Shown one piece after another: positions 32,510 to 40,665 of a DNA stretch of 40,665 bases; position 1 is the first letter of the stretch; each line of letters starts with the position of its first letter. The position numbers and the translations under genes are program-made. Where the stretch lies: NCBI GenBank assembly GCA_025201705.1, contig MU616807.1, positions 1 through 40,665 on the forward strand, read 5' to 3'. Source of the DNA: Dissophora ornata. Its lineage: Eukaryota > Mortierellomycota > Mortierellomycetes > Mortierellales > Mortierellaceae. The notes beneath the pieces are model-generated. The model did no database searches. It was not told the DNA's origin and saw only the letters and a list, made by a program, of their open reading frames with translations.

Positions 32510-35500
32510 ATGACCGTCGCCGCGGACCTTAACCCAAACAACGCAAAGCAGGGCAAACTACGACCGTTGACCAGTCTGCCCCCTCCCATGCTGCCCACAG
32601 AACAACAGCTCAAGGGCACAGCGCATCAGCTCCCTGCAGGAGCACATCGCCACAAGGGCGGCACCACTCCCCAAAACTCGCTTCTTTCTTCCTGGCTCAC
32701 ACACGGCAGCAATAGCAACACCAATAGCAGCAGCAATGACGGAGGTAGTAATAGTAATAACAGCAATAATCCCCACGGTACAGCGCCAGGAGACTATCAA
32801 AGTCATAGAAGCTCTTACCATGTCGCCAATGAGCCATATCCTCAACGCGAATATCGTCAGGTAGTTGGCGATGAGAGGCGCGACCATGCAGAGAGCATGG
32901 AGATCGACGAGCTGGAGCACCGACAGTACCAGCACCAGCACCAGCACCAGCGCCACCACCAGCAGTACCATCAGCACCACCAACGCCAGCACCAGCACCA
33001 GCACCAGCACCAGCACCATCAGCATCAGGGCCAGTATCAGCAGAGACAGTTCCAAGCACCCCCACCCCAGCGATCGCAATTTTGGTATGAACAACGTGGA
33101 CGACTTGAGGGAAACCAAATATATGTGGCTGCGGGTGCTTCGCCCATTGACGCCACCACAGCTGCCGCTCCCTCGTCGCAGAATGTCATCGACTTGACAG
33201 CAGACTCGACCACGCCAGAAAAACGCAAGAGAGGCAGGAAACCGAAACCCAAGCCAGAAATCCAAGAGGAAGACGACAATGGCTCAGAAACAAAGCCTGC
33301 CAAGGAGAAGAAGACTAAGGAACCAAAACCCCCCAAGGAGAAAAAGATCAAGGAGCCCAAGCCGCCCAAAGAGCCTAAACAGAAAAAGGTCAAGGGAGTA
33401 CCTGGCGACGGCTCCATGGGAGCTGGAGGACCTGGATCTAAACCTGAGCGATCGATCCTCAGTTTCTTTGATAGATCAACCTCTGCACCGTCGTCCATCA
33501 AACAAATTGCGACGTCCCCGAGTGAGGTAGGCATCCACATTATTATTTTGAGACATGTACCGACCATAGCAACTGCAATTGACGCCTTACTTCGCACTAT
33601 CCCAAAACACCATTGATCATTCCAAAGGAGTACCACGACGACAACCACGCATCCTTTTCTGCTTCACCAACAAAAGTGGTAAGTTTTTTTTGTCGCTACA
33701 TACGGCTTAAGATTTTGTTAATTCAACGGTTTAGATAGCTGAGTGACGTACCATTCCCATCACTGTCTTGTCAACAGGGTTTCAAGCAGTCGTGCTTATC
33801 ATTTGACGTGTTGGACCCTTCAAAGGCCGGAAGCTACATTTCTAGCATGGCAGCTGCATCTAAAGATGATGATAGGCGGGTTGGCGGCTTCATGAAGGAG
33901 TTGCCGAAACTGACAGGACGTGCCCCGTATGAGGATCTGATGACTGGAATGATTATGAGAAGCTCGAAGCTGCCAAGTTTGAACAAACTGAACCTGCACC
34001 ACGCAGAGCTCGACATGGATATGCTGGCAAATGTGAAGATGGTGCACGAGTTCTTAAACACTTTCGGCACGCCCCTGGGACTGACCAAGGACTCTGGAGA
34101 ATGGATCACCTTTGGTATGTGTACTGTTTATTGACAACTTTGGTATAATACTGCTGTCCTTCAAAGCGCTAATACTTATTTCTCATTCCTATTGCTGTCG
34201 CTAGATCTATTACTCTCGATGATCAGGAACCCGAGGATCGACGATCGACTGCTGGATCTTAACTGCAAGATGATCATGGCAGCGTATGAAGAGGGCCAGA
34301 CACCCAAGATCAACCGGTTCAACTTTCCATACTTTCTTGCAGTCGGACCTGAAAGTCTTGAGGAACAAAAAGAGGCTAAAAAGAACAAGCATTCGGCAGT
34401 GTCCCGGAAAAAGACGACACCACTGGGTCGGCTCGGTACAATTGAGTACTCTGTCTACACGATTGCAGATCGCATTGAGGCACTTGTCAAGGCGCTGCAC
34501 GATATCACTTCTTCGGATCGGTTCCATCGGTTCATGCGGGATGAGGTCGAAGAAAACATTACGACCCTGAAGCGACAAAAGAGGAAAAGAGCTGAGGTCC
34601 GGAAGGAATTAGAGACACAGACTCATGACCTGGAAAGTGAGATGAAGGCGATCGAGCGCGAGGCTGCAGAGCTCGAGATAAAGAGACAGACCATCCTGAC
34701 ATCTGAGCGGGAGAACGGACTAGCTGAGGACGACGCAGGAACTGCGAGGATCACTGCGGCATCGAGACTTCAGCGTTTGGCACAAGCAAAGGATGCACGG
34801 TCAAAGGCTAATGAGCTACTGAGCCAACAAAAGTCGCTCGCGAACGATCTCAAGGCCAAGGAGTCGGCATGGGAGTCCAAGAAGGAAGAGTTGGAAGACA
34901 TCTCCTTGGATGATTCTGAGGTGCAGAAGGATCATAATGTGCCCTTAACGCAGCTTCGTGGCGGGCAGGTTGTGAACACGGACGACAAATTGCGAGTCAT
35001 TTGCCTTGGAAGCGACCGCTGGGGACGCAAGTATTGGCTCTGGAAGGAGTTTGGTGGCGTCATTATCGAGGACAGAGCTCAAGTCGGACCTAAGACCGAA
35101 ACCCTCGCACTTGCCCCTAAAGATGATACAGGAACAAAGCAGAATGAACCCCGCCAGGACGTGGACACTTCTATGGAAGATGAGTCTGCTGCCATCAAAG
35201 ACGAGAACGTGGTGTCTCCTGCAGAGGACCTAGTTAACGATGTTACGCAGCGAATGAGGACTATGGCGGAGCCCGAGCTTGCAGGCGACAAATTCCGCGC
35301 AATTAGAGACAACCGCATGTCAATCAACAATCTTTTATCTGAACAAAGTCCCACAGAGGAGAAATCACTCACTCCACCTCAGCAACAACCTGTCGAGGTT
35401 GCCCCTGAAAAGGATCTGTTGGACTACGGACAGATCCAGACCTGGAGTCTTGTCTCAACCGCCAAGGAGCTGGCGTCCATCACCCGTGCCTTGAATGGAA

Positions 35501-37057
35501 AGGGCGCCCGTGAGCGAATCTTGAAAGCTTCGCTACAGACGATGCGAAAGGAGATCGAAGCGAGCTTCGACCAAATCAAGACGTGGGCTGGACACGAGCA
35601 CGCGTGCAAGAACGATCAAGTCGTCTCTGTCATGGGTGCAGTTGGCCAACCATTGAGTGAGACGGATCTAATGTTACTCAAGAAAAAGCGGGGCAGGAAA
35701 AGCAGACAAGAACTGGCAGATATTGCGGCGACCCAAAAAGAACTCGCGGCTGCTGAGGTGGACAAGTCGATGGATGTGGATCGTGCCAACTCTGAGGATC
35801 CTTCTTCCGCTAATCTGGACATCGACATGGAAGAGGATGGATCTGATCACGAACAGCTGCAGAATACAGAAGATGGAGATGAGGTCATGCAAGCAGATAA
35901 AGATGACATTACAGAGGGATTTCTGGCCGCAATCAGGGACCCGGATTCTGGTCCACTGCCTTCCGAGTATTTGAGAAGTATTGTTCAAGCTGCAGAAGAA
36001 AAGCTCAAAGAGCTCTCGCGATCAATTTGCGGCGGTGATTCGGATGCAATCTCAACAGCTATTCAGGAATTGCAGGACGTAGATGAGGGCCGCTCTGATG
36101 ATCGGTTACCGGCAACAGTCAGGGCTTTGGACTATTGCTTGACGGCGATGGACGAGTCTTTGCAAGATGCTGAGGATCAAGAGACACAAGACGATAGCAA
36201 AGCATACGAACCCTCGGACAGTGCAACAGGCGACAAAGAACAGCAAGGGGATTTGGTGATGGACAGTACAGATACCGGGGCCTCAGAAGTCACAACCAAC
36301 AGGTTGTCTTTGTCTATCCCAGTATCAGTCGATCCTCGACTCTTGACATGGCTCAGGACTTGCCGTATCGACAGCATGCTGAAAAATGTAAAGACGTTCG
36401 GAACACTACATGTCTGGCTGGATGAGTGCATCGCCGCTGTCGAAAGTGTAGTCTATGAGGCCGATGATGATGATGGAGAGGATGAGGAGATGGATGGAGT
36501 GCGAAAGAAAAAGCAGGAGGGCGGTGAAGCGGATGAGGATGAAAACGAGGAGCATGAAGGCGAAGACGAGGACGAGGACGAGAACGATCATGAAGAAGAC
36601 GAAGGAGAGGATGCGCACGACGAAAAGGCTCAGGAAGATGACCAGGAAGATGACGGAGAGGAAGACGAAGAGGAAGAGCACCACGGTCGCCAGCGCAAGG
36701 CGCGCCATGAGGTTCGTGATGAATTTCATTGATGAAAACAACGAGGCGCTAATTTTGCTGTAGCTTTATGCTGTGAATATGTCAACTCATTCCCTTTCTA
36801 TTGTATTCTCTACTCGTGGCTGACAGTCTCGACTGAGGGTGACGACAATCCGTGGCCGAGCCTTGCGGGCCAGGAGCAACAGGCCGGTGTCGTACAAGTA
36901 CGAATTTAAGGAGGCGGACGAAGGAGAGGAGGAGGTAGATGACGAGGATGAAGATGGAGTGGATGGAGAGGAAGAGAAGGAGAAGGAAGACGAGGTGGAG
37001 GATGAAGTCGAGGGGATCGCGACGCGATTGAGACGGTCGAAGAGGACCAAACACTGA
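32510..37057 (+). CDS. DDT/WHIM-domain chromatin-remodelling subunit (Itc1/Ioc3/BAZ-like)
   Basis: Probable nuclear accessory subunit of an ISWI-type remodeller. Exons 32510-33526, 33628-33678, 33778-34114, 34205-36711 and 36827-37057 give 1380 residues. In order: disordered Asn/Ser-rich N-terminus; His/Gln repeat (residues ~138-178); AT-hook-like KRKRGRKPKPKPE; Lys/Pro-rich KEPKPPKE repeats; a PCNA-box-like ERSILSFFDR (~320); DDT domain (~435-505: MVHEFLNTFGTPLGL then DLLLSMIRNP); coiled coil (~590-690); WHIM motif near 725-755 (DDKLRVICLGSDRWGRKYW), which contacts linker DNA and ISWI in known remodellers; a long acidic tail; and a basic end LRRSKRTKH. No WAC domain, bromodomain or PHD finger is seen. 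The start follows a CT-rich leader. The last intron uses GTTCGT; unspliced, the protein would end at 36732. Confidence 0.85.
32923..33043 (+). repeat. CAGCAC-type coding repeat (His/Gln tract)
   Basis: Imperfect hexanucleotide repeat, CAGCAC and CACCAG units, inside exon 1 of the DDT-domain gene, encoding alternating Gln and His with Tyr and Arg interruptions. Tracts like this vary in length between strains. It also explains long antisense open frames of Val/Leu or Gly/Ala composition across the same bases. Confidence 0.85.
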
Positions 37058-37511
37058 GTAGAAAAGAGCCTGTTTGCGTTTGTGGGAGATCGTGTCTTAA
37101 TGCGAGTCGTCGTTACGCTCTGGCATTGGTTTGTTTAGATTAAACGGAACTTCTTATGCGCAATAAACGGCATCCATACCCTGCCATCCGCGCCATCAGT
37201 CACCAGGTTGACGCAGAGAGTAAACCTGGAGTAGAGATCATTGCATGTTGTAGTCACCCTGCTCTGCGAGTGGTTGGTGATGTCTCACTATAGAAACCGT
37301 CGATCAATCCATTGCTCGTCTGACTAGCAGCGCAGCGCATGAACCAGCTGTCTTCATTCAGTTCTATGCTCCTTCTCGCGTCCTTTGCTCACTTCTTTTC
37401 CTTCTCTGCTCTTCTTGACGCTCCCAACTTGTCGTCTGTCTATCACCTCCACTACACACACACACACACGAAATATTTCTAAGCAGAACATTCGCTGCCT
37501 GTCCTCACAGC
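37058..37511. promoter_or_regulatory. Intergenic region with (AC)8 leader repeat
   Basis: 454 nt between the DDT-domain gene and the small membrane protein gene. It includes AATAAA at 37161, the likely poly(A) signal of the upstream gene, and a T/C-rich leader containing (AC)8 at 37454-37469, 43 nt before the ATG. No gene is seen. Confidence 0.5.
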
Positions 37512-38549
37512 ATGTCTCCAATCTCTCCAGTACCCAGGACTCTTGAGTTTCCCCTCGATGCAAGCAATGTGGGAGAAGAGATCTCGACCGTATTCTTTCA
37601 CCGACAATCTGTCCGTGACACCTGGATCGCGCTCTGGGTGATGTGGCTGCTCTGGGCCATGCTCTTGTAAGCTTCTGTTAATGTCTCTTTTGTCCGTTTG
37701 TACGCTACTTGCTAAATCATGTCTTGCATATGTCATTGCGGGGGGTACTTGCGGTGGGCAAGTGTGACGAAACTAGCACTGGGACCTCCTCGCATGGTCG
37801 ATTCTGTTCCGTCTGAGAGAGCGGTGACGGCATCTGGTGCGGTCGCTCCGGCGCCTGGAACTTATGTTGCAACTGAGCCAGTGGGAGTGGAACCAGTCAA
37901 CACGGCTGGGGTCCCGACTCCCGCTGTTGCTCCTCGGCAGTCAAAGCCCCGTCTCGCACGCACCGGGGACAATATCGTAAGGGAGGGCCTAAACGATATT
38001 GTTTCTTTCCGCAGTCGATTCCTTTTTTTTTTCTCACCACGTACATGTTGTGTGGGGGGGTTTTTTTTTTAGAGAGAGCGTATGGATAGGACCCATAACC
38101 TTGTGCGCGATTTGACACTGATGCTACTTCTCGTCGTGACTCTGAACACCTTCGGTAAAGGAACACTTTCCAAGGCAGCTGATTTAGCAATTCAAACATG
38201 CCAAAAGCTGTTAACCGCATGTCATGTGTTCGTGTCAATGTTGTCGCCATAGGACTCGGATCGGGTGTCACTGTCTTAGTCTTGTCCTGGATCTATGTAA
38301 GATAGTTGCGCGCCACAGGCTTTTCTCGTTGGACGTGAACAAAACGTCTTATTTACTTTTTTATTGTATACATTCTCTCCCCTCCTTCCCCCGACTGTTA
38401 TTCACTAGGTTGGGTTCGCGTTCCTGTGGGCAGCATTGATGGTCACGGTTGACCACCGCGTCATTGATGTCATTTTTGGTGTGTTAGAGACGCTGCTCAT
38501 CCTGGCAATGTTGATTACCGCCTACGCGATTGGATGGAGTGTCTTCTGA
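37512..38549 (+). CDS. Small four-helix membrane protein of unknown function
   Basis: I do not recognise a family. Exons 37512-37666, 37763-37976, 38073-38154, 38253-38296 and 38409-38549 join in frame to 211 residues. A short soluble N-terminus (MSPISPVPRTLEFPL) leads to a Trp-rich helix at ~37-57 (TWIALWVMWLLWAMLF). A Pro/Ala/Val-rich hydrophilic loop (~60-128) follows, then three more hydrophobic segments at ~132-152 (LTLMLLLVVTLNTF), ~155-180 (VLVLSWIYVGFAFLW) and ~186-210 (VIDVIFGVLETLLIL), ending in GWSVF. Intron 1 has only one AG available besides its donor, so the AAG acceptor at 37762 is forced; it keeps frame. The other three introns are standard. The compartment is not evident; there is no cleavable signal peptide. 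Confidence 0.75.
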
Positions 38550-40025
38550 GCGCCTCAGAAAGGTGCACAAACACAAAGTAGCATGGAATAACGCTTTTTT
38601 TTTTTTTGAATCGTTAATTCTTTGTTTTTTCTCGTCTTTACTTTCGAAAGCAACATTATCCTACTCTTACTGGAGAGTTCTATTTTGCACTACTAGCCAT
38701 AGTAGCCTCTCCTTCTTTCGTTGCTAATTTTTAATGCGCACATATGTAATAAAAAAATTGGCAGGGGGTCCTGCGTATTTCGGAAATGATGGGCATGTGT
38801 TGCGGTTCGCGGACAGCTGGCTGTGCAGAATGGATAAACATGAGATAAGGGGGACGACATAGAACAGAGAGGAAGAGGAGATATGTTCTTTCCATGAGCG
38901 CTGTTGGATATCTGAGTAGGTGTACTTGTGCAACGCAAGTAGAAATAGTGTGAAGACATATGGGAAAGAAACCAGGCGCTTGGCTCTATGTGGAAAGATA
39001 GCGTTGCAAGTCTTCGGTTGGATGCACGCGTAGACGCATGGGGGGGGGGAGCCATTCACTTGCTTCCAAGAAGGGACGTCCTCCAAACAGGAAGAGTATG
39101 TACACGTTCCATGTGGATGCAGACTGTCACCAATGGTCGCAGTCTGAATTCCTTTATCCCTCCACCCGATTTTTAATGCAGTGTCTGTCATGTGCGATGG
39201 AGAAAAAAGAACTCAGTCATCACAAAACGACGGAGTGTGGAGGAATGAGCGAGGAAAAAAAAAAGGGATGGAGGGCACCGAGGGAACTGAAGATAAGCGA
39301 AGAGCCAACGTTGCCTCGCCCACCAAACCCTCCCCTTTCTCTCACATGCTTTCTTTTTCATTCTCTTTTCTACAACCAGTTTCGTAAATTTGCTCTCAAG
39401 AAAGGGCATGCAATAAGCAGCGATCGTGCCTCGGCTCTTTTTTTTTACGTTTTATTCAGTCCTGAGATGACTTGTCCACGTCCTCATGCTCATGAAATAT
39501 ATTTCAGAGCCGTGATTTTAAAATAGGGCACGGTCTGAGCGGGAGTGGGAGAGAAAAAAAAACCTGCAGTAAGCAAACGGGCTAACTTCGAAACATGAGT
39601 TGCTTCTCCAAGCTTTAGTGCTTATTTCAGTATGAATTGCATTAGCAACTAATACATGTGCTGCTGCAAGCAGGTGCTGTATTGTTTACGTCGTAATATG
39701 TCGAAATGTCGATTGTTTGCCCATGTGTCTGCCCGTTGTGGGTGACGAACACACGCGGAGCGACGAGCAAAAGCACCCTTCTCTGTCTCTGTCGCGCGCG
39801 CGCGCGGGCTGGATCGTTCGTTCTCGTCTTTCTTTCATATGTTGATCTGAGAAGAGGGTTTCTTTTCTAAACCTTTATTTTCCGTTTAATTCTCTTTCTC
39901 TTCCTTCCTTTTTTTCATTCCATTTCTTCACCATCCTCTACCGCTAACGTCCCTCTTTCACTCACCCTCCGCCCAACCGCCATCCCATTCGGCAAACACA
40001 CAAGGACCTTTCTCGGCTCGATCAG
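38550..40025. other. Intergenic region, 1.5 kb, no gene supported
   Basis: Open frames here, the longest 155-162 codons, have no recognisable motifs and are low-complexity or hydrophobic translations of CT-rich DNA. Features seen: T/A homopolymers, a G9 run near 39042, (CG)7 at 39793-39806, and a strongly pyrimidine-rich block at about 39885-39970 that looks like the promoter and leader of the downstream gene. Confidence 0.5.
39793..39806. repeat. (CG)7 alternating tract
   Basis: Fourteen bases of uninterrupted CG alternation in a putative promoter, a sequence type able to adopt Z-DNA under supercoiling. A shorter (GC)5 lies at 19326-19335. Confidence 0.8.
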
Positions 40026-40237
40026 GTACATATTTGTGTTTGCAACGGGGAAGTTGCCTTGATTTTGCTTCAGGACAGGGACAGGAACAGGAACAGGACA
40101 GAAACCTCACGATGGTCGTACGACTTTGGAATGCAAACAACAAAAAAGCACTGTATTAACGTATTTATTTTTTTTCTTCCTTCATGGGTGCCCTTTTTTT
40201 TCATTTGCTCTCAATTCTCTGTTCATTTCCATTTCAG
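40026..40237 (+). other. Probable 5'-leader intron of the acyltransferase gene
   Basis: ATCAG|GTACAT at 40025/40026 and CATTTCAG at 40237 with a pyrimidine-rich tail flank 212 nt, ending 26 nt before the ATG at 40264. The intron carries an ACAGGA-type repeat at 40072-40102. Inferred from splice signals only. Confidence 0.45.
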
Positions 40238-40263
40238 ATTCCAGACTTCTTTCAACATACACA

Positions 40264-40665
40264 ATGGCAGTGTCGAAGCGGTCGACGAATGCAGATGCGA
40301 ATGCACTGTCAGACATTCCTCCAACAAACGCCGACTTGAAGTCATCCAAAAAGACAGCACAGTCCTATCGCCACACCTTCCCCGTTCACACAAAAAACAC
40401 CCCAAGTCCATTGTCGAAAGAGGCACCGCCAGAGAGCTATCGTGGATTTGTCAACCTCGGCAGTAAGTTTTTGTGTTTTCTTACTCAAGTTGTGGAAGGA
40501 AAGAGCTGGCCAGGTTTCAGCAGTGCTGGTGGTGTTCAGTTGATTGTGACACGATCAAGTTACCCAAAAAAAAAATGTGTGTGTGTGCACAGACGGTGAG
40601 ACGGCAAGAAAAGGGATGACGGAACAGAACGGCCGACTGGCCGCGATGGTGGGAAAGCCAGGATT
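40264..40665 (+). CDS. Sterol/diacylglycerol O-acyltransferase N-terminus (MBOAT family), partial
   Basis: First coding exon 40264-40462 (66 codons plus one base, donor GTAAGT), continuing beyond the window. The segment SYRHTFPVHTKNTPSPLSKE, then ESYRGFVNLG, matches the cytosolic stretch just before the first membrane helix in fungal DGAT1/ARE-type enzymes, which esterify diacylglycerol or sterols at the ER. The preceding residues are disordered, as in that family. The next exon should begin with a hydrophobic helix. The sequence after the CACAG at 40590 is instead charged, so the true acceptor probably lies off the right edge. Family call from one short conserved block, hence moderate confidence. 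Confidence 0.5.

Noticed and set aside
32558..33265. 235-codon antisense ORF rich in Val and Leu
   Set aside because: Produced by the reverse complement of the CAGCAC coding repeat.
38724..39191. 155-codon minus-strand ORF with hydrophobic segments
   Set aside because: Low-complexity, no family resemblance, no splice or promoter support; reads through T/C-rich intergenic DNA.

Overview
The window reads as nuclear DNA of a filamentous, early-diverging fungus. The protein resemblances and style suggest Mucoromycota, most likely a Mortierella-type genome, but that is an inference. About forty short GT-AG introns interrupt fourteen genes. Both strands are used and no operons, tRNAs, rRNAs, CRISPR arrays or complete transposons are visible. 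Respiratory complex I proteins are present. Intergenic DNA is full of A/T homopolymers, CT-rich promoter stretches and TATA boxes. I rebuilt gene models exon by exon, checking that every junction keeps the reading frame.

Layout, left to right. 56-1785 (+) MAP kinase kinase. 1933-2723 (-) Maf-type nucleotide pyrophosphatase, convergent with it. 3094-7154 (+) P5A ATPase Spf1, whose start codon is split by an intron. 7427-8422 (+) NDUFAF4-like complex I assembly factor. 8702-10945 (-) nuclear-looking protein of unknown function. 12678-18723: three zinc-finger regulator genes (two + in tandem, one - converging on them) that share an unusual C-x2-C-x12-H-x9-C finger. 18724-24517: a 5.8 kb stretch with no gene I can support apart from a long leader. 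24518-28192 (-) COG3 of the Golgi tether, 11 exons. 28745-30293 (+) SLC25A44-like mitochondrial carrier. 30654-31919 (-) NDUFS7/PSST subunit of complex I. 32510-37057 (+) DDT/WHIM chromatin-remodelling subunit. 37512-38549 (+) small four-helix membrane protein. From 40264 (+) the first exon of a probable MBOAT sterol/diacylglycerol acyltransferase runs off the right edge.

Most genes are conserved housekeeping functions: ER membrane protein quality control (Spf1), Golgi trafficking (COG3), mitochondrial transport and complex I (carrier, NDUFS7, NDUFAF4-like), signalling (MAPKK) and chromatin. They do not form one pathway. The part that looks specific to the lineage is the centre, 11-24 kb: three related zinc-finger genes flanked by unusually long intergenic DNA with perfect palindromes. 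That is the best candidate here for an undescribed regulatory locus.
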